Assembly (NCBI GenBank): GCA_947000775.1
Contig: CAMQGK010000052.1
Span: 35,091,001-35,155,000, forward strand
Direction: 5' to 3'
Origin: Pterois miles
Taxonomy: Eukaryota > Chordata > Actinopteri > Perciformes > Scorpaenidae
DNA length: 64,000 bases
Made by a program: the position numbers and the translations under genes. Of this stretch, positions 33,630 through 46,240 are shown in pieces (positions within the stretch are counted from its first letter, which is position 1; each line of letters opens with the position of its first letter). The notes under the pieces were generated by a model. That model made no database searches. It was not told the origin of the DNA and worked only from the letters and a program-made list of their open reading frames with translations.

Positions 33630-34727
33630 CTCTATTATGTCAACTTTCAAGAAACAGGAACAAGTAGGACAAAGACTTCTTATGTCCACAGTGATGTTAA
33701 TATAGATTGGATGAATAAACAGTTGTGTACTGATGGATATACAGTATGTGAAAAGAGCCTTGACTGAAGAACACAACACACTGACACTCGGTAGAAACAC
33801 ATACGAACCCCAGCAGTACGTTAACAGCACCATAGACGGCCGTTTTAATTTCCGGGTATTAAACTGTACTCTGCACAAAGACAGCAGAGTTCAGGGCTCT
33901 CTTTGTGTAATAGCTTTTGTTAGTCCCTCCTTACTCCCACAGAGAGCTGTTGTCATAGCGATGCTCATCGCCGTATTGTTTTATTGCCGTCATGTTGCAG
34001 GAGGACGCCAGTTTGAACCGTACGGCGTGTCTCCTCCCCTCAGCTCCCACTGAGGCCTGCAGAGCTGGAGAGCACCAAATTAAAGAAAAACTCCCCCAAA
34101 AACAGCTCAGCTCCAGATCGCTTGGTGTGAAAGACTCCTCAGGTTTTGGACATTTGTCTGCTCTATCACCTGGTTACAGCTCTGTTCATTCATAGCAGCC
34201 ATAATGAGTTAGTTGGGTCACTCAGTGGTGCTGAAGGGGGTCGGGATCACTCAGACCATCTATTTCAGCATCTTTCACAGTTATGATTTTACAGAGACGA
34301 CCCTCGTATGTGTTTAGGGTCTGATCCTGAGTTGAATTTAAATGTATGTAAAAGAACATTTCATGGGGATTAAAACTGCTCCATCACTTGCTTGTGTTGC
34401 ATTAACTGTTTTCTGATGGAGTCTAATCTAAGATCCGCTCCGGTCTAATGGACGATCCAATCAGCATCGACGGGCTCGTTTCCTATTGATAAAGAGTTTA
34501 ATGCATCTTTGCCTGATAACAGTGTACCACTTGGCATTTCTGAGAAAAAAACATGACTTTTTTTATTTTTACAATATTACTACAACATCTGTGAAAAATT
34601 ATTATATTATCACTTTTTATATCATCACAAAATGACTCATCTGAAAGGTATAAAATACGTTATCGGTATAAAATGTTATTACAATATAATTCAGGACATT
34701 ATACATTATTTTCAAGTTGTTGCATTA

Positions 34728-35146
34728 TTAAGGGTGTAAACCACAAGTTTCAGATATTATATTGATTTTTGGGACAGCAACGCAATATTAGCTGATATCA
34801 CAATACGATTAGTTTCAATTCTATTCAGGGTCCTGCGATCAATATGAGACAATATCATTAAGCTAATTTAACACAACATTTATATCAACTCACAAAACGC
34901 AACTAAAATATGATTTGACCGTTTTATTACTTTCCAAATGAAAAACAATCTAGTGTTTTTAATAAAACAGAATAAAAATCAAGTGCCACAATTCTCATGT
35001 TTTATTGCAAATACTTTATCAGTTACGAATTTCAAAATAAGGGCGTAGCTTAAAGATTAGGATGTGTATTGATGTTTTCTCTTTGCATCGATACATTTGG
35101 TCGCTGATCATTAAACTGATATATCAATCGACCATTACACGCCTGT
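34728..35146. mobile_element. Possible decayed TIR element
   Basis: The left AAGGGTGTAA and the right TTACACGCCT are inverted at 8-9 of 10 bases. Words such as 'gatatcacaatacgatt' and 'tgcatcgatac' are typical of fish hAT MITEs that carry repeated ATCG words. No target duplication was found. Confidence 0.3.
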
Positions 35147-35320
35147 ACGTTATTGGGTTTTATTACGTTTTCAATCAAATTGGTTACATCTTCAGGAATT
35201 ACAGAGATTCTACCAAATTCTTGGAATCCCCCGATCCAGGAAAAGACAAGGGATCAGTCATGTGTGTCACCAAACTGGTGGCCTCTAAGGAGGCTATAGA
35301 GGGACAAAAGGCTGAGACAC

Positions 35321-35331
<11 letters not shown>

Positions 35332-35379
<48 letters not shown>
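35332..35379 (+). repeat. (TG)24 microsatellite
   Basis: A perfect TG tract about 160 bp before the trinucleotide array. Confidence 0.93.
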
Positions 35380-35381
<2 letters not shown>

Positions 35382-35539
35382 ACGAACAGACTGATCTTTA
35401 TGATGAAGGAACTGAGGAAGACAACAGCCTCAGTGTTCATGTCAGCGACGGCCTGGAGGTCAGACACTGATCAAACGCTGCATGTGAGAGAACTGAACCT
35501 ACAGACAGCCTGTCAGCCTGTCGGTCACAAGATGGTTTG

Positions 35540-36624
35540 TCATCATCATCATCATCTACGTCATCGTCATCATCGTCATCATCGTCATCATCAACGTCAT
35601 CAACGTCATCATCATCATCGTCATCATCAACGTCATCATCAACATCATCGTCGTCATCAACGTCATCGTCATCTACGTCATCATCATCATCAACGTCATC
35701 ATCGTCATCATCAACGTCATCAACGTCATCATCATCATCGTCATCATCAACGTCATCGTCGTCATCATCATCATCATCTACGTCATCATCATCATCATCT
35801 ACGTCATCGTCGTCATCAACGTCATCATCAACGTCATCGTCGTCATCATCATCATCATCTACGTCATCATCATCATCATCTACGTCATCATCGTCATCAT
35901 GAACATCATCATCATCATCATCTACGTCATCGTCGTCATCAACGTCATCATCATCATCGTCATCTTCAACATCATCGTCATCATCGACGTCATCGTCGTC
36001 ATCAACGTCATCATCAATGTCATCGTCGTCATCAACGTCATCGTCGTCATCATCGTCATCATCTACGTCATCATCGTCATCATCTACGTCATCATCATCT
36101 ACGTGATCATCGTCATCATGAACATCATCGTCATCATCATCATCATCGTTGTCATCATCATCATCATCGTCATCAACATCATCGTCATCATCATCATCGT
36201 CATTGTCATCATCATCGTCATCAACATCATCATCATCGTCATCATCAGTCGTCGTCGTCATCGTCATCAACATCGTCGTCATCATCGTCATCATCAACGT
36301 CATCATCATCATCATCAACGTCATCATCATCATCATCAACGTCATCATCGTCGTCGTCATCATCGTCATCAACATCGTCATCAACATCGTCGTCATCATC
36401 GTCATCATCATCATCATCAACGTCATCATCGTCGTCATCATCATCGTCATCAACATCATCATCGTCATCATCAGTCGTCGTCGTCATCGTCATCATCGTC
36501 ATCATCAACGTCATCATCATCATCGTCATCAACGTCATCATCGTCGTCGTCATCATCGTCATCAACATCGTCATTGTCATCATCATCAACATCGTCATCA
36601 ACATCATCATCATCATCAACATCG

Positions 36625-36658
<34 letters not shown>
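35540..36658 (+). repeat. 1.1-kb trinucleotide array of ATC/GTC/AAC/TAC words
   Basis: Nearly all positions are CAT followed by CAT, CGT, CAA or CTA in 3-bp register, for about 1119 bp. On the - strand this reads as a 344-codon frame of mostly Asp with Val. On the + strand it reads as His/Arg, Ser/Thr or Ile/Val frames. There is no splice or conservation argument for coding. Higher-order words (CATCATCAACGTCATCAT-like) recur. Many ACGTCAT words, each a CRE half-site, are present. Confidence 0.96.
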
Positions 36659-36659
36659 T

Positions 36660-38025
36660 GCAGGTTTCATCAACTCTGACCGGACTGACTGAAGTCAGTG
36701 CTGATTGGCTGATTTCTTTCTCTGAAGGACTTTTACTAGAGGGTGTCTCATGATGAACATTAATCAGCTTCTTCTGTTTTCTGCTCTATTTTTACATGAA
36801 GTAGAACAAGAGGTTGATGTAACTGAGTTGGATTACAGCCCAACCGAATCCATGTGGATGTTAAAGAGCCGATGTACAGTGTGTTCGCCTCATGGCTGAC
36901 TGCTTCGTGTTTCTTAGTTTGGTTGTGCACGTCTTGATCATATCTGCTTGTTTTTTTGGTGGTGTGTTTTATTTTTAATGTCCTCTATTGTCTGTTTGTG
37001 TTGCAGCATCATTTCATCATCATCATCTCAATCCTTCATCTTTATATACTCTCTTCTTTTGTCATTTTTTTCTTGCCTAAATGAAAAAGTATATCACAAG
37101 CTTGATTGGAAATTACTTTTCATAAAGTTTAAAATAAGTATGTTCCAATGTGTGGGATGAAGTTGAATCCTGTGCCAGACTGACTGACCTTTCAGTGTTC
37201 ATTGATTTGCATTTTCTTTTGCAGATTTTACAGAAATCTTTAATCAGTTAACATGCTGTAGGACACATACACTGATGTCTGTATTCAGGGACGTTTCCAG
37301 AGGCTGATTTGGATTCAGCCTAATGGAGAAGCTCCACTGTTTGGCAGTCAAGTCGGCTGCAGAGAGCTCAGACCCTGAACTCGGCGGTTGTTAAGGAAAC
37401 CACCATCTCTCTCGAATGTAACATGCAGGACTGATGCACAGTCACGTTAGCTTTAATCACAGCTGGAAACAGCCCAGTCACCAGGAAAAAAATGTTGGTA
37501 TGGTATGTTTCTGCAAAACATGGAATGCTGAAGTTTATTTGCATTCGATCAGATCAAATGACCGTTATTAAAGGTACTCTTTGTAACTTCTTACACATAT
37601 AACTCATTGCAGATCGGTAAGTGCATGGAAGCACTAAAACTGCAAAGTTATATCTGGTGAAGTCTGCCTTGTAAAACAGTGGTAAGTGGTCCTGCTTCAG
37701 CCTCCCGACCGTGGTCAGAAGACACACGGGAGACGTAGCTTTGGTCCCGGGGTTGGAGTCGGTGCTCGCTCTGCAGTTAACCCCGTCACTTCACTCAGCG
37801 GCAGCAGCAGCGAAACGAGAGTGAAACGAGACTCAGGAAACCGTTGTCGGTCTTGAAGAGCTGCAGCATTTATTTCTGCACAAACTGCACCTTCCATCGA
37901 ACATTCACTTGATATCTACAAGGCTAAAAACAACTTTCTTCGGCTCAGCTGATCGCTTGCCTTCGGTTTCCTGTGTCTTGTTCCCTGCCGGAGCTCCTGT
38001 ATAGAAGTCTCTAGAAAATGATCCG
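36660..38025. other. Intergenic, nothing recognised
   Basis: AT-rich to 37560. The sequence from 37565 ('ggtactctttgtaacttctt') leads into the repeat that starts near 38025. No gene was seen. Confidence 0.45.
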
Positions 38026-38470
38026 CCTTAAACATCGTAAACATCAGTTTCTGGTGTCAGTCACTAGTTTCAGTCTCCTTCAGTACAGCAGGATGTTCAT
38101 TCAGTAATTATGCTCCATTTAGAGTCAGATAGACCATAAAGCAGGGGATGCTTTAGGGCGGGACTCCCTCATGATTGACGAGTTTCTTGGAGGTCTGGGG
38201 GTCATCTGTGTTTTCGTCTTACAACCTTAACCCTTTCGTAGTATGTTTTCAGTTCATGTAGTAAATTACAACATATTTGGTCACCTACAAATGTTTTATT
38301 CAGCGTTCGGTTGTATTTAGCTCCACCCTCTGGTGTCACGTCTGGTTGCTAATAACCAAGATGGTGACGGCAGAAATGCCGAACTTGAAGCTTATAATCC
38401 ACAAACCAGTGAGTGTCGTCATGGTGACTACATCCATGTCTTACAGTCTACGGTCCTACAAACTGAGAGC
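38025..38470 (+). repeat. Interspersed repeat C, copy 1
   Basis: The blocks 'aacatcagtttctggtgtca', 'gcaggatgttcattcagtaa', 'gaccataaagcaggggatgc', 'ggcgggac', 'accaagatggtgacgg' and 'gtgactacatcca' occur in the same order, inverted, at 63530-64000. The two copies are about 25.5 kb apart in opposite orientation. The family is unknown to me. Confidence 0.7.
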
Positions 38471-40179
38471 AGAATAAGGGTGTTGAACTCATGGGGACCA
38501 GAGGGATATCAAACCTACTGAAACTAGGAAACATCAGTATTTTAGGTAGCCTGACAATGTGCCCTAGAGCATGTTTAGAGTTCATTTAAAACACCTGTAG
38601 TCTGAGCATGAAGTTCAGCCTTACAACCAACAGATACTGCACAGATCTGAGATATTTCTTTTATTAATTCACTAAGGTATTAGCTTGATCAGTTCAATTA
38701 ATAGAAGCTGATCAAGTGCGATATTGATGCTATGTGATGAGACGACCCTCTCTGGTACATCAAATCAAGCGCTCCCTAAATCAAAACATCCTGTTAGAAA
38801 CCGCTGTTAGATCCACGTTTTCTATGTGTATCTGCTGGTCTTTCCAGGACTCTGAGCCCTGCTGCTTCTCATTCCCTAATCCCTACATCTGCTCAGGGAT
38901 TATTTCACACCTCTGCCTGCAGGTGAGTCATAATAACTGTGATTATAGCCAGGTGATAGAGCAGACAAGCAGCAAGCTGACTCTGAGCCCTGAGGACTGA
39001 AAACCAGTAGAGCATTAAGTCCTGATCCAGCAGAGACACATGGAAGATTTGGCCGTTTGTTCTTTTCTATGCATCAGGTGACCAGCAAGGTGCCTCAGAA
39101 AGCCTCTGAGTGTTCCTTTAATCTCAGCCTCCCAGCGGTCCTGCTGCTTTTCAGTCCTCCACCAGGTAGAGCAGACGGCAGGACTGAAAGCCAGCAGGAC
39201 TCTGTCCTGTTGTTTAATATGCGCTGCAGAGAAATAAAAAATCCAGCCATGCTTTGTCCTGACAGGTCAGGAACATTAGCATGCTAACAAGGTCCAGGTT
39301 CAGCACGTAGGCTTCTTAACAGTGTTGATGTTAACAGTTAGCATTAATCTCAGAGTTTAGGCTAGTTGAAGCTAACAGGAAGCCTGTCGTTAGTTTTAGA
39401 GGAATCCTATTGGTACATTTCAAGCTGTCAGTGCTGCTGCATCACTCACCTCGTCTACCGGCAGGATGGTACTTACTTTTGTTTTTTAGTGACAGCCTAC
39501 TGGACGAGCTGCCGTGAAATTTGGTCAAGATTTTAATTTATCCAGTAGCCTACTGTGGTTTATGGCCAGATGAAGAAGAGACAGAAAACCAGAGGTCCAG
39601 AGCAGGGCCAGGCATGGGGAGCACAGTAGCCTACATATGTACAGTGGATGAAACAAGAGTCCAGTTTATTTTTGTAGTGCATTCGCAGTCGGGCATCTGC
39701 ACAGAGGTCAGAGTATTTGGCAAACCAGCCAATCAAATTGCAGCGGGACAACAATCAGCCACCATGGTGTGCCATCAAAACTGTTCTATCAGCCAATGGC
39801 TGTAGGATAATGACAAATAACTGCAACAACAGAGTGTTTTATTATGCATTAATCCAAAATCAGGCTATGATAATCTCTATGTTACTGTTTCTGCTTTCAG
39901 CTTTGCCCCAAATGACCCGTCACCTCTACTGAAGCAGGTACAGACTCGGTTAAATACTCTTGTGTACAGTTTAAGTGCTGGAACAGACATGCGTGAAAGC
40001 AGATATGAACTGAGAAGTCAAAACAGCAAAATACAACCGTGTATAATAGAAATATTTTGCATATAAATATGTAAGTATCACTCTACTAGTTTACACCTTC
40101 AACCCTCAGCGTCTGGCTTCCTTTGCCAAGCCGTGCGTCCTTGGAAAACCCCTGCTGGCAGTTTGATCTGTTTTCTCCT

Positions 40180-40574
40180 CATCCAGACAGGATGAGTGTC
40201 ACGAACCGCTCCTTCTCCTTCTGCTGCTCCTCTGATGGGAGGAGGGACTGAATGAAGGAGGGGAGGGAGGGAGAGAGAGATAGAGGAGGAGGAGGAGGAG
40301 CCAGGCTGTCAAGGTGAACAGATAAACCTCTTTTTATTACCCCTGACGGCCAAAACACGACGCGCAGATCCCGGCAGGGAGGAGCTCCCATCCTCTACCG
40401 GGCGGCGGTCTGACCGGACGGTGGTCGGTACGGACACACCGGTGGGGAACGAACGCTGGAAAATGGTTTTAACCATCGTTTGTTTTGTAATTTTACAATA
40501 TTTTGGAGATAAAACTTGAATGGCCGGGAGCGAGCTGAGTGCGTCATCTCATCGGGGCGCCAAAATAAGTAAAG
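40180..40574 (+). promoter_or_regulatory. Candidate promoter and 5' exon (possibly PRR7)
   Basis: This is a locally GC- and CpG-rich stretch with a G/A tract (40255-40305) and many CG dinucleotides (40365-40460, 40525-40565). It ends at AAAG|GTGAGT (donor at 40575), a near-perfect splice donor. An ATG at 40520 opens MAGSELSASSHRGAKISK up to the donor (55 nt, phase 1), but the Kozak context is weak and I do not recognise the peptide. Mammalian PRR7 has upstream non-coding exon sequence. The position 8 kb before the PRR7 start on the same strand fits, but linkage is inferred. Confidence 0.4.
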
Positions 40575-41191
40575 GTGAGTTTGTTTTAACCAAAATATGA
40601 CATATGATTTTAACAAGGACCTGTGGTGTCATGTCGTGTGCGTGCGTGCGTGCGTGCACAAGCTGTGAGTTTAAAGCGACGTTGTAGTTGTTTATTACCT
40701 CATCTCACGACCTCCACGCAGGATTTATTTCTCTTCAGACACACGGACCTTATCGGGGCTGTTTTCCTGAGACTCTTTAGGGTGACTGATCCTCCTGCTG
40801 CCTCTGTCCTGAAGGACATTTAAAAAACACACATGCACAGCAGTGCGTGTGTTGCGTAAAGCTGGGATCGCCAGAAGCCTCCAGGACATGATGTGTTGGT
40901 TGACAGTCAAGACTGAGTTCAATTCAGAGGACAGAGCTGCTGAAACACTGGAGACTGTTTGGTTTTACTGGCAGTTTAATTCTCTGTAGCATCACAGCCA
41001 CTAATACAGAGGACACGCGGGTCCCGGAGTCCCCCCGTGACCTACAGCTGAAGTGGGTTAAACTAGATATTGATGAACTTTATTTAGTCTCAGAGAAATC
41101 AATTTATAGATTGTCATTCACCAAAAACAGACAAACAAAACACACCCAACAACTGGAGGGCAGAACAACGTTTTAAACATAAATGATTTAC

Positions 41192-41194
<3 letters not shown>

Positions 41195-41261
<67 letters not shown>
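41195..41261 (+). repeat. (TA)33 microsatellite
   Basis: A self-complementary TA tract of about 67 bp, able to extrude as a cruciform. Confidence 0.93.
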
Positions 41262-41263
<2 letters not shown>

Positions 41264-43281
41264 CATATAGATTTAGACATAATTAATGTCTTTCCCCAGA
41301 GGATGAATCCTCCTGATTTTGGTGATTCTCTTTCTTTTCATTGGTGTGATCTTCAACATCCAACATTACACAACAGACACACTGCTGGCTATGTTTCTCA
41401 ATGTCCTTTCTTTAATTCCCTCCACTTCTTACAGTGTTTGTTAATAAACCTTCATTTGTTGTTACTGTGTGGAAGCTCAGCTGTCTTTATGAACCAAGTA
41501 GAGTTTCAAACTATATAAATATGAAATAAAGGACGCGAGTCGGAGGAGTCATTACTGGAGAAGAAAAGATTTCAGTCTTACACCGTGATGATCATGTGGC
41601 TTTCTGAGTGAAATGTGACGACAGACGCGCTGCTTTCGGAAACCTCAGAGGAGCTGAAGTGGCCTGCCGAGGCCTGGAGAGAGTCCTCCGACCAAAACAC
41701 TCAGTCCTCACAGCGACGGCTGGACGTGGACATCAGTCTGACGCTGTAGAGTTACGGGTTTCATGTCCTGGCCAAGCTGCATGTTGACAGGATATTCGAA
41801 GCTTCAGCTCATCTAGTTTATTGTTCTGACTATCTGTGCAGAACATAACATACCAGACCAAAAGTTAGAGATCTTCACATTTCTCATCTTCCAAATTTAC
41901 CGTATGTGATGGTTTTTAGAGCTGAGTGAACAATTAGTCGATCAATAGAACATTCATCAGCTACTACGTCGATAATAGATTGACTGTTCCAGCTTCTTAG
42001 GTGTGAGGCTCGTCTGCTAATGATAACCACGGATCGTAGCTTTATCACGAGGCTACCTGCTCTTTAAGCACTTTGAATCCCTTTTGTTTGAGCTTCTTCT
42101 CGACCACAGACTGTGTCTCCACAAGGGAAGCCAAATGATCCTGAATACGGCAGCTGACATCCGGAGATTCTGAACTCGGTGACGGGGGTCTGGAGCTCCG
42201 GTACCAAGGTCCCGCCCACACACCTGCCCGAGCCAATAACGAGCCGAGCATGGCTGCAGCTTGCTAGCGTGCGCCACCTAGCTGCTAGAAAGACACAACG
42301 ACCAAACCAAAACAAACAACCAAAATATCTCTAAAACTACAGTTCTGATCATGTTCTGTTAGAGACTGGTGACTCTGGTGGTCTCTCTTATAATTCCCCA
42401 GCGTCCAGCTCCAAGACTACCTACTCAGAGCAGCTGTCAATCACAGCTGTCAATAACGATGTCTCACACATCAAATAACTAATTAAAACAAAATTTTTCA
42501 GAAAGATTACGTCTATGTAAGAGCTACCTAAAATGACAGAAACCATCTCAGGAGAAGGTGTGTTTTTTAGTTCGGCCCATGTCCCATCGCTAACGTGGAG
42601 GGGGCGGGATTTATGACCTATACTGCCGCCAGCCACTAGGGGGCGATCCAGATGTTTTGGCTTCACTTTTGGAGAGCTGTCACGTCGTCCATCTTAATAA
42701 ACAGTCAAACAAAGCTGTAGCAGTCTCCGTGGATGAAAGGGCCTCACACTATGCTGCAATAGATGGTTACTCATGCATTGTCCTCCACTATTACTGCTGT
42801 GACATGTGGCATATTGCACCTCAGTCCGAAGCGAAATCAGAGAAAGGTCAGTTGTATTTCTGATTGTATGAGAGGAAGATAAAAGACAAAGGAGGGATAG
42901 AAATACTGTGAGTATGTACTGTACATGTGCGTCGTCATACATGTGTGGGCTGGGAAGATGAGGTCTGAGTACATATCGCTGAACGCTCCTCTGTGATGAC
43001 GGGATCGGCCAGGCAGGAAGCGTGGGGAGAAAAACAAAAGCTCTGTTGCATATCAGCGCTCACAGATTGAAATATCAGCGCCAGTGTGACCTCGTGAAGG
43101 AAGGTCCTCTCCTGATGAATCACCTCTGCTCAACAATTTCAAATTGCAGTGGAAACGGGGGTGAGATTCCCAAAGGTGATGAGGAGGTGGAAGATGAAAC
43201 TCCACTCTGCTATAAATGTTAAGTACAGTAGTCCAATTGTGTCCAGAAAAGGAAAAAAAAAAAAACATAGATCCTTGAGTA
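41262..43281. other. Intergenic, no gene recognised
   Basis: Short frames only. The segments near 42600-42720 ('cactagggggcgatccag', 'gtcgtccatctt') look repeat-derived. Several overlapping - strand frames at 42045-42315 have no family signature. Confidence 0.4.
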
Positions 43282-43598
43282 CATGTGTCAAACTCAAGGC
43301 CCGCGGGCCAAATCCGGCCCACCACCTCATATTATGTGGCCCGTGAGAGCCTGCAAAGAATATATTATACTTATCATCCAATTCTGTGCCGTCCTTAAAC
43401 TAGTGAGTGTGTCCAGACTTCTACTTTCAGATCTAGTTATTAAATAAATTATTAGTAAAACTAATAAAAATCAAATGCAGAGGCAGTTTGTAATATGATG
43501 AAGAGTAGGTATATTTATATAGTCTTACAATTACAACCGGCCCTTTGAGGGGAACCATGATGCTGATGTAGCCCAGGATGAAGCTGAGTTGACCCCTG
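43282..43598 (+). mobile_element. hAT MITE, family A, deletion derivative 2
   Basis: The ends CATGTGTCAAACTCA and TGAGTTGACCCCTG are inverted repeats. Flanks CTTGAGTA (43274-43281) and GTTTAGTA (43599-43606) match at 6 of 8 bases, consistent with an 8-bp hAT duplication. It is opposite in orientation to 33308. Its internal junction differs: it keeps a 'gagtgtgtcc' piece and a 'gccgtccttaaac' piece that derivative 1 lost. Confidence 0.85.
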
Positions 43599-43606
43599 GT
43601 TTAGTA

Positions 43607-44532
43607 GCCTCTTTCACCTCTGGATTAAAGTAGGTGTTGCTTCTCTCAGAGGACAGATATCTTATTTCGAAATTGCAGAAAATGTCATGTTTTCAGGTTT
43701 ATATGAGCTGTGGCAGTGTGAAATGTTGCAGTCGATGGGATGAGTCACAATTGTTAAGAGCATTTCAAGGTGAGTGTGATTCTCTCAGGAGCCGTTCAGA
43801 CGGAGAGGAAGAAATATGGCATTGATGAGCTCATCAGCGGATTCTTTCCCTTCTCATGACTACTGAAAAAACAAGACGTACTCACTGAGGGCGAGATGAG
43901 CTGATGATCTGCTGTTTATGTTCTAAAATAAACAGGCGTATTTATTTCTATGATTCCCATATTGAAAACTACAGTCTGTTTTACCAGGGCATCGGGAGGC
44001 TCACTGTCTGACCCCAGCTGATGATCCACCCCGAAACACAGATGATAAACAAAGATAGGAGTCTGTAGTTTTTAAAAAAGTTAAGTTAGCTCAAAGCATG
44101 TGGCTCAGCGCAGCCTGTGCTGCTCTCATGGCTGTAGACTCCTAATCTCATTTAGACGAGGAGTCCAGCGAGTAACATCCCTTCGAGAATGAAAACAAGG
44201 CTACACCGAAACTTTCTATCAACCCTTTTACAATTTACAAACAGTGATGATGTTTGTAACTGTACACAGAGTTTGGCAACAGAAGTTCGGTGTGGTGCAG
44301 AAGCTTGTCAAGCTATGCAAAGACACTAACCACCAAAGATCATGAATGCAACCAAACGAATAGACTTTCCAGATATTATCAAGTGGCTCAGCACTCAGTG
44401 GCCAGATATATACATGCATTTGGTGGAGACACCAGCAAGAAATTACAAGCACACACGTCACTAGATGCTTACAGCTACGTTATCTGTGGTCGTGTACCGA
44501 ACGTCAAGCATCGTGACATAGCCTGAGAGTTT
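43607..44532. other. Intergenic, nothing recognised
   Basis: No conserved coding or repeat signal was seen on either strand. Confidence 0.4.
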
Positions 44533-44562
44533 TAACCCTAACCCTAACCCTAACCCTAACCC
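44533..44562 (+). repeat. Interstitial telomeric repeat (TAACCC)5
   Basis: Five perfect vertebrate telomere units (C-rich strand on +), followed by a diverged unit TGACCT. It lies in unique-looking DNA. A two-unit run also occurs near 51355. Confidence 0.93.
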
Positions 44563-45984
44563 TGACCTCAGGCCAGTGGTAGTCACCCCTAATCAACAGC
44601 TTGCAGCCATAGATGCCGCCGGTGACCGTGATTACTGGTGACTCTCAGCCGAATGCGTCGTGTTGTTGTAGTGACCGTGGGTGTAAAAAGAGATCTGGAT
44701 CCAGCGGTGGAGGCGGGCCCCGTTCATTCCTATGAAAGCTACTCAGTGGTGCATGAAGTCAGTGGGTAGACCTTATAGATCTTCTGGGTCTTCTGGGTGT
44801 GCATATGCGCAGTAGCGTCGAGTAACGTCCACTCGGCCACATGACTCGGTCACATGACCAATGGCGTCACGTGATGAACCCAGAAGTTGCAGAACCACCG
44901 CTGGCCACGGCGACCATGTTGGGTCGAAGGCCGGCGCTCTTCCTGGGGTTGGTAGTGACCGCAGCAGCTGAAAACACTAACAGAGCATGGAGGTGTCCTT
45001 GTAAATACATACTCATCTGTGTTTATCTACGCCAAGCATTTACATAAGTTACTACGGGCAACCACGGACGCATTTGGCTGAAAGTCAGCAGTCAACATGG
45101 TCGCTCATTAAACCGAAACACCTGCTGCTTTGAAACGGCCGAGATCCTGGCTTGAGTCAGCTGCTGGAACAGTTTTAATTCAATGTTAAAGCTTTCAAAT
45201 TTGTCTGGATGGCTGCGGCAAAACACAGCTTCCATGGCTGACATGAGCACGCATGTAAAAGACTGTAAAAGGGTCTATTGTTAACAGCAGTATAAAATGA
45301 TCTGTCAGCAGAAATCTTCAGAGGGTGGCAGATCTGACCAGATGGAGGTCTGCAGTCTAATTAAAGTCCATCTGTTTGGGGTCGCCGACATGAAAACCTG
45401 CAGGACCTTCTGCTCGCTGAACTCTGGAGGAACGAAACATCTGGGTGTCCGGACAGCAGTGTCTGCACCATCACTGGGAACGACTCGTTCACGTCTTCTC
45501 GTCACTTTCGGTCCAGCTGACAGACATCAGCTGCTAATCGAGCTGCAGAAATGCTGCTCAGGTTGGAGCAAATTAGGAAGCAAAAAGCAGCTGTTTGTGT
45601 GCCATTATTCAAAATTATTCATGTATTCTGTTTTTCCATTTAGAGACTGTTTCCTTTTAACCAGTTAATGCTTTTTAGGAAAACACATTTATCATGAACA
45701 AACATGGCGGCTTGTTTGAGCAGCAGAAGGGAACAGTGTCCACAGATTAAATGACTGTTTTCCAATGTTAAAGCAAATAATTATATAAAGACCATTTATG
45801 TGCAATTTAAAGTGGACTATTTTCTTCTTGTTCGTTGTCTTCTCTCTACTTCTTCCTCCTCGTCTGAGTACAATATTTAATATACTCCCTTCAGACTTGG
45901 GGTGGATATTTGATGTTATATTCATTAACCTTCATTAACGATGGATATTCATGTCATAGGTGGTCCCGGACCCCTGGGCGCAGA

Positions 45985-46240
45985 CATCTTTTTTCATCTT
46001 TTAGGTCACTTTGCATCTTTTTGTGACGTTTTGTGTCTCTTGTAGGTTGTTTTGCGTTTTCACACACGTTTTGTGTCTTTTTGGGTTGTCTTTGCATGTC
46101 CTGGTTGACATTTTGTGTCTGTTCTTTAGTAGTTTTGGGTCTCTGGTCTTTTGCATTTCTTTGTAGTCGTTTTGTGTCTCTTTATGGTCGTTTTGGGTCA
46201 CTTTTAGGTAGTTTTGCATCTCTTTGAGACTTAACAAGAA
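45985..46240 (+). repeat. Diverged relative of the 51-bp minisatellite
   Basis: Phrases 'ttttgtgtctctt', 'tttgcatctctttg' and 'gtcgttttgtgtctc' recur irregularly at about 30-35 bp. The same words build the array at 53485-53850, 7.5 kb away. This copy is old and no longer periodic. Confidence 0.65.

Noticed and set aside
35325..36753. Long His/Arg, Ser and Ile frames (+) and a poly-Asp frame (-)
   Set aside because: Trinucleotide array; several frames open on both strands, with no independent support for coding.
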